NCBI GenBank assembly: GCA_963642885.1
Contig: CAVIJI010000003.1
Location: 28,534-92,533 of the forward strand
DNA: 64,000 nt
Direction of reading: 5' to 3'
From: UMGS1696 sp963642885
GTDB taxonomy: Bacteria; Bacillota; Clostridia; Oscillospirales; CAG-272
Below, in pieces: positions 17,634 to 25,734 of the stretch (position 1 is the first letter of the stretch; the number at the start of each line of letters is the position of its first letter). A model generated the notes under the pieces. The model was not told the origin of the DNA. It searched no databases and saw nothing but the letters and a program-made list of their open reading frames with translations. The translations under genes and the position numbers were made by a program.

Positions 17634-17702
17634 ATATTGGATTGTTGCGATGTCAATCAGCATCGGACATTACAGTAAAATATTATTAAAGGTGGTTTTT
17701 TT

Positions 17703-19223
17703 ATGAAAAGGCATGTATCTCTTTTGTTATGTGTTTGCCTCCTTTTGACATCTTTCGCAGGATGCTCAAATAATAACAACGAAACGACAAATAACAGCAA
17801 AACGGAAAGTGAAACCTCAGCTGTCTCCGCTGAAGCAACCGAAACCGAGACCGAGGAAACAGAGTCCGCAAAATACGCAGCTAACATTCCCGAAGGAACA
17901 AAGTATGATGACCAGACATTCACGATAGTTACTTATCCCAATGACGGTCAGATTTGGGGTGACGTTGACTGGAACGCTACCGAATATACAGGCGAGACAT
18001 TAAACGACGCGGTTTTCTCACGTACTTCTCAGGTTGAAGACCTCTTGGGTGTAGACATTCAGATTATATATTCGACAGGCTCAAACGACACAAGCACTCT
18101 TAACACTTCGGTTAAAGCGCAGGATAATGCTTATCAGCTTTATACGATCAATATCGGTTCTACTTTCTCCCTTGCGCAGCAGGGTACAATCCAGGAGCTT
18201 AATTCCTTCTCCGAAAACGGAACGCTTGATTTAACCGCAGCGTGGTGGGACCAGAATATTATCAAGGATCTGTCGATTGATAATATGAATTTCGCACTCA
18301 CAGGCGATATCGGAACCATGTATAAAAAGTCCATCGGTGCTATGATGTTCAACAAGGTTATTCTCGAACAAAACCAGCTTGAAAGCCCTTATGAGCTCAT
18401 GAACTCAGGTAAGTGGACAATAGACAAAATGGTTGAAATGGGAAAAACAGTATCAAACGACATTGATGGCAACGGTACAATGGATCAGTCCGACCAGTAC
18501 GGTCTTATCTGCTTCTGCAATATGCTTCCTCTCGCTATGATCGGTTGTGATATCAGCTTTGTTACAAAGGATGCCGATGATATTCCCCAGAATACATTCT
18601 ATTCCGACAAGTCCGTATCCGTTGTTGAAAAAATCGGTACTTTAATGTATGACACAAACCTCACCTACAGCTGGTCGAGAAACGGTGTCGGTGAAGATCC
18701 CGCATTCAAGATGTTCCAGACCGATAAGGCTCTCTTCTACTACGGCGAGCTTCATGCTGTTGCAACAATGCGTGAAATGGAATCCGAATTCGGTATCATG
18801 CCTATGCCCAAATATGATGAAACCCAGGATGGATATCATCATTGTGTAAACACGGATGTATGCGCATCATACATAATTCCCTCTTCGAATATCGAATATG
18901 AAAAAACAGGTTATGTTATGGATGCTCTCGGAGCTGCATCCAAAAACGAACTCACACCCGCATACTTTAATGTAACTCTCCAGGGTAAGGTTTCACGTGA
19001 CGAAGAATCTCAGCAGTCCCTTGAGGTTATCATCAGCACAATCAGATATGACATCGGTTACCTGGGCAGCCTCGGCTTCAGCTCATTCCTTTACTCCATG
19101 GCTGACGGCGGCAAAACAGACCTCGCTTCAACTTATGCTAAACAGGAAAAATCCGTTAACAAGATGCTTGACAGAATGATTAACAAGTTTGATGAACTCA
19201 AAACATCTCTTGAAGCTAACTGA
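17703..19223 (+). CDS. Extracellular solute-binding lipoprotein (orphan)
   Basis: 506 residues. The signal peptide ends in the lipobox SFAGC (Cys21) and is followed by a Glu/Thr-rich linker. The body has the family 1 solute-binding architecture, with a tight EF-hand-like calcium loop DIDGNGTMDQSDQYG (about 253-267), as seen in several sugar-binding proteins. It is similar throughout to the partial protein at 1-930. AGGTGG precedes the ATG. It sits alone between a consensus promoter and a terminator with no permease or ATPase, so it must share a transporter encoded elsewhere or act as a surface binding protein. Ligand unknown. Confidence 0.83.
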   Translation: MKRHVSLLLCVCLLLTSFAGCSNNNNETTNNSKTESETSAVSAEATETETEETESAKYAANIPEGTKYDDQTFTIVTYPNDGQIWGDVDWNATEYTGETLNDAVFSRTSQVEDLLGVDIQIIYSTGSNDTSTLNTSVKAQDNAYQLYTINIGSTFSLAQQGTIQELNSFSENGTLDLTAAWWDQNIIKDLSIDNMNFALTGDIGTMYKKSIGAMMFNKVILEQNQLESPYELMNSGKWTIDKMVEMGKTVSNDIDGNGTMDQSDQYGLICFCNMLPLAMIGCDISFVTKDADDIPQNTFYSDKSVSVVEKIGTLMYDTNLTYSWSRNGVGEDPAFKMFQTDKALFYYGELHAVATMREMESEFGIMPMPKYDETQDGYHHCVNTDVCASYIIPSSNIEYEKTGYVMDALGAASKNELTPAYFNVTLQGKVSRDEESQQSLEVIISTIRYDIGYLGSLGFSSFLYSMADGGKTDLASTYAKQEKSVNKMLDRMINKFDELKTSLEAN

Positions 19224-19238
19224 TAGAATATGATAGTA

Positions 19239-19269
19239 AAAAAAACAGTGTTTCGGCACTGTTTTTTTT
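19239..19269 (+). terminator. Intrinsic terminator
   Basis: AAAAAACAGTG / CACTGTTTTTT around TTTCGG, followed by further T. It ends the solute-binding gene. Confidence 0.88.
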
Positions 19270-19298
19270 ACTTTTATTGTAAATCTCGCTTTTTGCTA

Positions 19299-19327
19299 TT
19301 GATTATTACCGTTAAAACGGGTATTAT
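19299..19327 (+). promoter_or_regulatory. Candidate sigma-A promoter
   Basis: TTGATT (19299-19304), 17 bases, TATTAT (19322-19327), 34 bases before the start of the gene at 19362. Confidence 0.5.
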
Positions 19328-19361
19328 TGATATAAACACAATAATTAACAGGTGATATCTG

Positions 19362-20705
19362 ATGAAAATTTGCGTAATTAACGGTTCTCCCAGAGGAAAT
19401 TATTCCACGACGCTGCACACGTCACTCTATTTGCAGAAAAGGTACCCCGAGCATGAATTTGTTTTCGTAAACGTCGCTAATACGATTAATACGATCGAAA
19501 AAGATCCATCCCATACTTTGAATACAATACAATCCGCAGAACTGATTATTTTTTCTTATCCTGTATATACTTTTATTTGTCCGAGTCAGCTGCACCGATT
19601 TATCTCACTTATGAAAGCCTCCGACATTGATTTCAGCGGTAAGTTCGTAACACAAATATCGACATCCAAGCATTTTTATGATGTAACCGCCCACAGATAC
19701 ATAGAAGATAATTGCTTTGATATGGGTATGAAGGTCATAAAGGGGCTTTCGCAGGATATGGAGGATCTCACCTGTGAAAAAGGAAGAGAGGATGCGGAAA
19801 GCTTTTTCGAATATGCTGTATGGTGCGTAAAAAACGATATTTATGAGAAAAATACCGGTGTACGAAAAAACGTCAACGAATACAAGCGTGCATTCCGAGA
19901 AGAATGTAAGAAAAATGAAGGCTTTGACACTGTTATCGTAACTGATTTAAAGGATAACGACAACGGATTATCTGAAATAATCGAAGATTTTATCGCGATT
20001 TATCCGTATAAGACAAGGATGGTTAATCTTGCCGAGTTTAATTTCAAGGGTGGCTGCATCGGATGTTTTAACTGTGCTGGTACAGGTGAGTGCATTTACA
20101 AAGACGGCTTTGACAAGCTGCTCAGAGACAATATACTGACTGCCGATGCCGTAGTGTACGCCTTTACGCCGACAGACCACTCTATGGGTACTACATTCAA
20201 GACCTTCGACGACAGACAATTCTGTAACGGTCACCGTACTGTCAGTGAAGGCAAACCGTTTATGTATCTTGTAAACGGTAATATAGCCGATGAAGAAAAT
20301 CTGATGATGATATTAACGGCACGTGCCGAAGTAGGACACAATTTTTTAGCGGGAATCGCCGATGACGCGCCAACCGTCGAAGCTGCCGCAAAAAGACTTG
20401 CTTACGCACTGGAAAACAAGTATATTCAACCGCGTAACTTCTATGGTGTCGGCGGAATGAAAATCTTCCGTGATCTAATATACACCATGCGCGGACTTAT
20501 GAAAGCTGACCACATATTTTACAAAAAGCACGGACTGTATGATGATTTTCCCCAGAAGCATAAGGGTAAGATATTGCTCATGTGCTTAATCGGAGGAATG
20601 ATGCGCAATCAAAAGATAAAGCGAAAAATGGGCGGAAAAATAAACGAGGGTATGGTAATGTCATACCGTAAAGTGGTTGAAAGTGCAAAACCGAAATACA
20701 GATAA
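19362..20705 (+). CDS. Two-domain flavodoxin-like/NAD(P)H-FMN reductase protein
   Basis: 447 residues. The first domain (1-165) begins with the flavodoxin-like FMN loop INGSPRGNYSTT. After a short linker a second flavodoxin-like domain (about 180-380) contains GGCIGCFNCAGTGECIYKD (about 230), the Cys-rich loop typical of iron-sulfur flavoproteins and NADPH-dependent FMN reductases. The second FMN loop is degenerate, lacking a clear GSPR sequence. The C-terminal 60 residues are basic and end in a methionine-rich segment (LLMCLIGGMMRNQ) that may contact the membrane. It is probably a flavin-dependent electron-transfer protein. AGGTGAT precedes the ATG. Monocistronic in appearance. Confidence 0.72.
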   Translation: MKICVINGSPRGNYSTTLHTSLYLQKRYPEHEFVFVNVANTINTIEKDPSHTLNTIQSAELIIFSYPVYTFICPSQLHRFISLMKASDIDFSGKFVTQISTSKHFYDVTAHRYIEDNCFDMGMKVIKGLSQDMEDLTCEKGREDAESFFEYAVWCVKNDIYEKNTGVRKNVNEYKRAFREECKKNEGFDTVIVTDLKDNDNGLSEIIEDFIAIYPYKTRMVNLAEFNFKGGCIGCFNCAGTGECIYKDGFDKLLRDNILTADAVVYAFTPTDHSMGTTFKTFDDRQFCNGHRTVSEGKPFMYLVNGNIADEENLMMILTARAEVGHNFLAGIADDAPTVEAAAKRLAYALENKYIQPRNFYGVGGMKIFRDLIYTMRGLMKADHIFYKKHGLYDDFPQKHKGKILLMCLIGGMMRNQKIKRKMGGKINEGMVMSYRKVVESAKPKYR

Positions 20706-20817
20706 CGATAACTGTTGTCTATTATCATGTATAAATATCATTAGGGTATAACAAACGGTACAAACCGTATACAATGCAAAAAATACGTAAATTAATTATC
20801 TATTTTCGTGTTTAAAC

Positions 20818-20846
20818 TTGAAATGCATACGTATTTATGTTATAAT
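20818..20846 (+). promoter_or_regulatory. Sigma-A promoter of the gene at 20872
   Basis: TTGAAA (20818-20823), 17 bases, TATAAT (20841-20846). The AAAGGAGG binding site follows closely, leaving a very short leader. Confidence 0.8.
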
Positions 20847-20871
20847 GCAACAAAATAAAGGAGGTATTTGC

Positions 20872-21690
20872 ATGAACAAGAAACCAAATTCGAACAAAAA
20901 GAAGCGTATTGTACTCATCATACTGCTTGTTTTTATCTGCATTCTTATTGCCATCGGAATTTATGTGGCAGTACAAGCCTCACGCAACGCAACACAGATG
21001 GATTTGTGTGCAGACACGGCTATCGCAGACATCGGAAGTGTGTATACATTAACTCCCGTAGATTGCTCGGAATTCGAGGACTTGACTGTTTACGGTTTTA
21101 TGAAATTTAAAATCGAGCAATATGATGTCAGCGGACTCGGAAATCTATGCGTAATGCGTGCAAACGGCGGCGTTATGCAGATGCTTACCGTTACACTTAC
21201 TCCGGCATCGATTGATATGCCGCTCCTTTCCGTGGACTATATGTACATGCTCGGAAACCGCACCGCATATGTGGAAGTTTATGATTTGCATATCGGCGAA
21301 TCGGAGGTTCGTGATGAAACCATTCAAAAGCTGATATCGGCTGATGCTGTTTTTTCGAATCTCCCCGATACAACTCCGTCATCAGCATGGTATGATTCAA
21401 TCCGTACTGCGGGAAGCTACAAAAAAGTAACATCAAAAGAAGACGACACAATTCTGGAAATGCTTAAGCTGTATTTAAGCGAGTATCTAAGTGGTGCTAA
21501 AGAAATGGAATCTCTTTCTGAAGACAAAATTCCCGATAAGCTTGACGTTATGGAAGCTTATACTCACAGACTTATCAGTGAAGGCGGTATCTCCACAGAT
21601 GTTTTCAAGAAAGAACTCGGAGAAGAAAAAACACAGAAATTCTTTGATTATGTCATGTTCGGAACCGAAAATTACCGAATTACCGATTAA
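20872..21690 (+). CDS. Membrane-anchored protein of unknown function
   Basis: 272 residues from an ATG behind AAAGGAGG. Residues 1-12 are strongly basic and 13-33 form one transmembrane helix, so the rest is outside the cell. The extracytoplasmic part has a beta-rich middle (QMLTVTLTPASIDMPLLSVD followed by AYVEVYDLHIGES) and a helical C-terminal part rich in Lys and Glu. The segment with 'DMPLLSVDYMY' and a following 'EVYDL' is reminiscent of the central sheet of ferredoxin-dependent bilin reductases and red chlorophyll catabolite reductase, but this is a weak impression. No catalytic motif is certain. It stands alone with its own promoter. Confidence 0.6.
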   Translation: MNKKPNSNKKKRIVLIILLVFICILIAIGIYVAVQASRNATQMDLCADTAIADIGSVYTLTPVDCSEFEDLTVYGFMKFKIEQYDVSGLGNLCVMRANGGVMQMLTVTLTPASIDMPLLSVDYMYMLGNRTAYVEVYDLHIGESEVRDETIQKLISADAVFSNLPDTTPSSAWYDSIRTAGSYKKVTSKEDDTILEMLKLYLSEYLSGAKEMESLSEDKIPDKLDVMEAYTHRLISEGGISTDVFKKELGEEKTQKFFDYVMFGTENYRITD

Positions 21691-21769
21691 AGTACAGTAA
21701 TAAAAAAGACGGACTCTATTGTATTTATAGAAATACATTGAGCTCTGATTTTCCTTGATTATACGATTG

Positions 21770-21816
21770 AAAACCGCGTAACCTGAGATATTCGTTCTCG
21801 GATTACGCGGTTTTTT
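21770..21816. terminator. Terminator shared by convergent units
   Basis: AAAACCGCGTAA(C) pairs with (G)ATTACGCGGTTTT, followed by TTTTTT on the plus strand and TTTT on the minus strand. It closes the unknown gene on the left and the glycyl-radical operon on the right. Confidence 0.8.
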
Positions 21817-21851
21817 GCTATTTTATTCAGTTAAATATACATGATGCAAAA

Positions 21852-22703
21852 CTACTCACTCGGAACCGACTGCGGAATCCATTCCGGTCTCCCGTTGTCG
21901 GGCTGTCCGATAAATAAAGCTTTGGCACCGCCGTATGCGTGATATGGAATATATTCTATTCCCACACAGTTGTTAAGCGAATTTTTCAGCTCACGCAGAT
22001 GCTTATAGTGTGTTTCATCGTTATTCACTGTATTTACTATAATGCACCGAAGCAGCGTTTTACCGCCGAGTGAGTCTGTCTTGCGCAAATTCGATTGAAT
22101 GTGCTCACACGAAACGCCTGTATAGTTCTTATGGCGTATAGAATCGGTATCCTTAACGTCCCACAAAAATAAATCCACAAGAGGAATAAGCTTCGGAATT
22201 ATGTCGGAGTTAAACTGCCCGCAGGTTTCGACAGCCGTTGATATTCCCGCCTCGCGACAGGCTCGCAGCAGTGCAATACTTCCGTCGGCTTGCATAAAAG
22301 GTTCACCACCCGATATAGTCAGACCTCCTTCATTACCGTAGAATGCTCGATCCTTTTCAATCTCAGTCATCAGTTCTTCAATCGTATACGGTTTTCCGCT
22401 GATATCAAGTGCTCCTGCAGGACACTCTGCGGCACATTTGCCGCATACGGTACAAAGCTCACGTCTTATTTCATGTTCACCCTTCTGACTGACTGTATGA
22501 ACATGATTCGGGCATACTTTCGTACACATACCGCAGCCGATACATTTTTTATGATAATACAATAATTCCGATGAAGCCTTCTGTGTTTCGGGATTGTGAC
22601 ACCATGCACATCTCAGTGGACAGCCTTTCAGAAAAACCACCGTACGAATCCCCGGGCCGTCGTGCATGCAGAATCTTTGAATATCACTGACCAACAGTTT
22701 CAC
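21852..22703 (-). CDS. Glycyl-radical enzyme activating enzyme (radical SAM)
   Basis: 283 residues. It cleaves S-adenosylmethionine to install the glycyl radical in its partner. The region HDGPGIRTVVFLKGCPLRCAWC holds the radical SAM CxxxCxxC motif (Cys29, 33, 36). Two ferredoxin-type clusters follow (CIGCGMCTKVCP and CTVCGKCAAECP), then GGLTISGGEP for SAM binding. The auxiliary-cluster domain separates it from the simple PFL activase and is found in activases of eliminase-type glycyl radical enzymes. The start is GTG with GGAGGT upstream, 15 bases after the partner gene, so the two form an operon. Confidence 0.92.
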   Translation of the reverse strand: MKLLVSDIQRFCMHDGPGIRTVVFLKGCPLRCAWCHNPETQKASSELLYYHKKCIGCGMCTKVCPNHVHTVSQKGEHEIRRELCTVCGKCAAECPAGALDISGKPYTIEELMTEIEKDRAFYGNEGGLTISGGEPFMQADGSIALLRACREAGISTAVETCGQFNSDIIPKLIPLVDLFLWDVKDTDSIRHKNYTGVSCEHIQSNLRKTDSLGGKTLLRCIIVNTVNNDETHYKHLRELKNSLNNCVGIEYIPYHAYGGAKALFIGQPDNGRPEWIPQSVPSE

Positions 22704-22718
22704 AAGTACCTCCGTGCA

Positions 22719-24881
22719 TTATTTCACACAATCCTCAGTCTGCTGTATAATCATGTCCTGCCATTCTTTATTAAGAGTTACAAATCGTGCATTCCAGCCT
22801 GACACACGAACCGATAATGTCTGATATGCTTCGGGATGTTCTTGTGCCGCATGTAAAACCTCACTGTCGGCAACATCGAGCTGCATAAAGAATCCACCGA
22901 GTATGACAAATCCGCGCAGAAGCTGCATTACGGCAGTAAGTCCGTCATCTCCTTTGACTGATGAAGGTGTGAGTTTAATGTCCAGTGCGGCACCGTTTGC
23001 GGTTCTTTCAAGATTAAGCTTGCAGTAGGAACGAATCACGGCAGTTGCACCGTCGCGGTCTGTTCCCGGAGTAGGAGAGCAGTTCCCCGCAAGAATCGCC
23101 CCGGCTTTGTATCCGTGTGGTACAGCAAGACGATACGGTGACCACTCCAGCTGTCGTCCGAATGTGCTTACACCTGCAGGAAAACGAAAACCACAGCCGG
23201 GATTTTTATCAACCCTGTCACACGCGTCCGCAAAATCGTTCAACACTCGAGCGGCAAATGAATCGGCCTCATCACTGTCACAGCCATAGTAATTATAACG
23301 ATTAATTACATACTGTCGAAGCGGTTCACTTCCCTCCCAGTTATTGCGTAAAACCGCAATAAACTCAGCAAGAGAAAGCTTCTTTTCATCATACACAATT
23401 TTCTTGATAGCGTACAAGCTGTCTACAGTATCGGCAAACCCGCCTATATGCGGTGATACAACATTATAAATCGGTCCGCCTTCGAGATAGGAAAGTCCTC
23501 GTTCAATACAGCCTCCTTCGAACAACGAAACGAGCGTCATCGGCTCATGAGTCTTCCATACGTAATTACCGTATTCGTCCTTATCGTTCTCAAAGCGTCT
23601 ATGCATACCATGTGCAATGGCATCAACCTCACCTCCGAGGTCTGCGACAAACTGTGCATATAAGCTCTCGAAATCAGGATAATCTACCGATCCGTCATAA
23701 TTGTGCAGTGTCCTCTGCTGAAGAATCTGTAATGCATCAAACGGAACATATATAAAATACGTTTTACCCGGAATCTGCACTTCCCAACATCCGTCATTCG
23801 CGAAATTACGTGCTTCCCTTTCGGAATATCCGAACCTTTTAAGTGCTCGAATAATGAGATCCTCGTTATAAACCGCAAGAGCTCCTCCGCCGCAGCGAAT
23901 AACCTCGGCAACTCTGCGAATTAACTTTTCGTCGGAATTACGGCTCAACCGCACTGTAGTGGGGTAATCACCGATTCCCGTTTCTTCCAATATATCCAAA
24001 ACCAAGTACGTAACCTCGTTTGTAATATCGTTTCCGTTCTCATCTACTCCGCCGATTACGAGGTTTTGATAATGCTGTGCATCTCCACTTATCGGGCCTT
24101 CACCACATATCCATTCACAGCCTTTGATAAAGAAATGCGCGAGTATTTCTCTTGCCTCATCGAGTGTCAGCACACCCTCTGCAAGATCTTTTTTCAGATA
24201 ATCGCCGAGAATCGCATCAATTCGCCCGATTCCCGACCAATGTCCGCTAAGTCTGGTAAACGCAAATGTAAACCACAAGCTCTGTACAGCTTCATAAAAG
24301 CTTTCGGCAGGCTCTTCCGGAACGCGGAGAAGATTTTTATAGTTATTCACGTATTCGGGTTTATCCCGCAGTGCCGTGATATACCTCTGTCTCCAAATTT
24401 CAAAACTGTCACAGCATGCGATACAGCTCCGGGCAAATGATTCGTGCTTAGTTCCGCAAAACTTTTTCAAAGCGTTTTCCGCTCTCTCTCTGATCGCCTT
24501 CATACCATGGTGTACCACATATCCGAAATCAAGTGTTAAGTGGCTCATGCTTGAAAGCTGCATTTCACCTTTGTATGTTGCGGGGAATTCATGGCCTCTT
24601 TCCAGACCGAGCGCCATACCGAGAGTAGCCGCTCCGCTTATCTTTTCACCATCGCAAATACGAATCGGTGCCTGCTCCGCTATTCGTCTGAGTGCGATAT
24701 CGTATTTTTTTATTGCGGGGAGCTTTTCATAATCTTCTATATCATCAAGAGATACACCTGGTGTTTTTCGTGTATCCAAACCGTATTTACGATTCAGTGA
24801 ATCAAACGCAAAACGACGAGTCTGTTCAGACAGTCGTATAGGTCTTTCTCCCGTTGCCGATAAAAACCGTATTTTCTCCAT
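22719..24881 (-). CDS. Glycyl radical enzyme of the PFL/diol-dehydratase superfamily, substrate unknown
   Basis: 720 residues. The C-terminal glycyl radical motif RVSGWNARF is intact (radical Gly695). The active-site loop is FANDGCWEVQ (Cys365, Glu367). A single Cys followed by x-Glu is the arrangement of the dehydratase/lyase branch (choline lyase, glycerol and hydroxyproline dehydratases, usually GCVE), not of pyruvate formate-lyase, which has two adjacent cysteines. The Trp replacing Val is unusual. SGDAQHYQNLVIGGV (about 265-279) is another family signature. It is shorter than typical eliminases (about 790-850). The activase follows in the same operon. A promoter is at 24955-24983. Reaction unknown; strictly oxygen-sensitive. 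Confidence 0.9.
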   Translation of the reverse strand: MEKIRFLSATGERPIRLSEQTRRFAFDSLNRKYGLDTRKTPGVSLDDIEDYEKLPAIKKYDIALRRIAEQAPIRICDGEKISGAATLGMALGLERGHEFPATYKGEMQLSSMSHLTLDFGYVVHHGMKAIRERAENALKKFCGTKHESFARSCIACCDSFEIWRQRYITALRDKPEYVNNYKNLLRVPEEPAESFYEAVQSLWFTFAFTRLSGHWSGIGRIDAILGDYLKKDLAEGVLTLDEAREILAHFFIKGCEWICGEGPISGDAQHYQNLVIGGVDENGNDITNEVTYLVLDILEETGIGDYPTTVRLSRNSDEKLIRRVAEVIRCGGGALAVYNEDLIIRALKRFGYSEREARNFANDGCWEVQIPGKTYFIYVPFDALQILQQRTLHNYDGSVDYPDFESLYAQFVADLGGEVDAIAHGMHRRFENDKDEYGNYVWKTHEPMTLVSLFEGGCIERGLSYLEGGPIYNVVSPHIGGFADTVDSLYAIKKIVYDEKKLSLAEFIAVLRNNWEGSEPLRQYVINRYNYYGCDSDEADSFAARVLNDFADACDRVDKNPGCGFRFPAGVSTFGRQLEWSPYRLAVPHGYKAGAILAGNCSPTPGTDRDGATAVIRSYCKLNLERTANGAALDIKLTPSSVKGDDGLTAVMQLLRGFVILGGFFMQLDVADSEVLHAAQEHPEAYQTLSVRVSGWNARFVTLNKEWQDMIIQQTEDCVK

Positions 24882-24947
24882 AATATCAATCCTTCCGTAT
24901 TATTGACGTTCACACGCCGTAATCCACGTTCAGCGATTAGAATTTTA

Positions 24948-24983
24948 TGTATACATTATATACAATCCGATTCTTAAAAGCAA
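24948..24983 (-). promoter_or_regulatory. Promoter of the glycyl-radical operon with overlapping inverted repeat
   Basis: On the minus strand TTGCTT (24983-24978), 17 bases, TATAAT (24960-24955). The inverted repeat TGTATA-N5-TATACA (24948-24964) covers the -10 box and could be an operator. The surrounding 24882-25098 shows no other feature. Confidence 0.6.
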
Positions 24984-25098
24984 TAGTTTTAATGAACATT
25001 GCGAATAATGAATATGATCATACTAACATTGACAGAATGTTTTCCGATATATTTTAAGCTACATCTTTCCGAGAAATACAGCTTCTATATTATCACAG

Positions 25099-25139
25099 AA
25101 AAAGACACCCGCCGAAATATTTATCGGTAGGTGTCTTTA
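25099..25139. terminator. Terminator of the corrinoid methyl-transfer operon
   Basis: AAAGACACC(C)GCCGA pairs with TCGGT(A)GGTGTCTTT. On the minus strand it is followed by TTTTTC. It separates the DUF2284 gene from the glycyl-radical promoter. Confidence 0.75.
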
Positions 25140-25144
25140 TGAAA

Positions 25145-25705
25145 TCACAATCTATGCCAATATATCACCGAAAAATATGTAACCGTATTGGCTCCGTTTA
25201 TGTAATGCATACCGCAATCCGCCGCCAGTTTAACAACATTAACACCTGTAGCTTCAATAGAGTGATGCATAAGTTTCGGATGACGACATGGTGAGGTCGG
25301 ATACGTACATTTTTCACACAGTCTGCATCCTTCCGCACCGCAAATTTCAAATACGTCGTCTTGCTCAAACAACATCTTTTCTATCTCACGTTCTGCTTTA
25401 ACATGCTGAATTCTGCCTTCGTCCATACCTTCGACATCATATGAATCTTCAAGCTTATGTACGGTTGTATAAACAAATGCGTTTTCATACCCGCGGTAAT
25501 GTTCCATTAAATCCTGCCAACGTCCTACTCCCGGAGGACATGACCAACATTTGCCGTACATTCCACACAGATTTGCTTCACACGCATCACGTACTTCCTG
25601 AGAAAAAGATATGTTCTGCGGAGAAACAAACGATGACTCGTGTATGGGATACGATAATACCTCGGAATTTTTTTGTAATTCCTTTAAAATCGCTTCTATT
25701 GACAT
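25145..25705 (-). CDS. DUF2284 Cys-rich metal-binding protein
   Basis: 186 residues with the cysteine pattern of DUF2284: CGMYGKCWSCPP (about 47-58) and CGAEGCRLCEKCTYP..PCRHP (about 122-143), enough for one or more iron-sulfur clusters. The family is annotated only as predicted metal-binding and is often found beside corrinoid methyltransferases and their activators. It is the last gene of the operon and starts 29 bases after the activator gene, suggesting a role in electron supply or repair of the corrinoid protein (inference). Cytoplasmic, no signal peptide. Confidence 0.82.
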   Translation of the reverse strand: MSIEAILKELQKNSEVLSYPIHESSFVSPQNISFSQEVRDACEANLCGMYGKCWSCPPGVGRWQDLMEHYRGYENAFVYTTVHKLEDSYDVEGMDEGRIQHVKAEREIEKMLFEQDDVFEICGAEGCRLCEKCTYPTSPCRHPKLMHHSIEATGVNVVKLAADCGMHYINGANTVTYFSVIYWHRL

Positions 25706-25734
25706 GACATATTCCCTTTCATAGTCGATATCTT

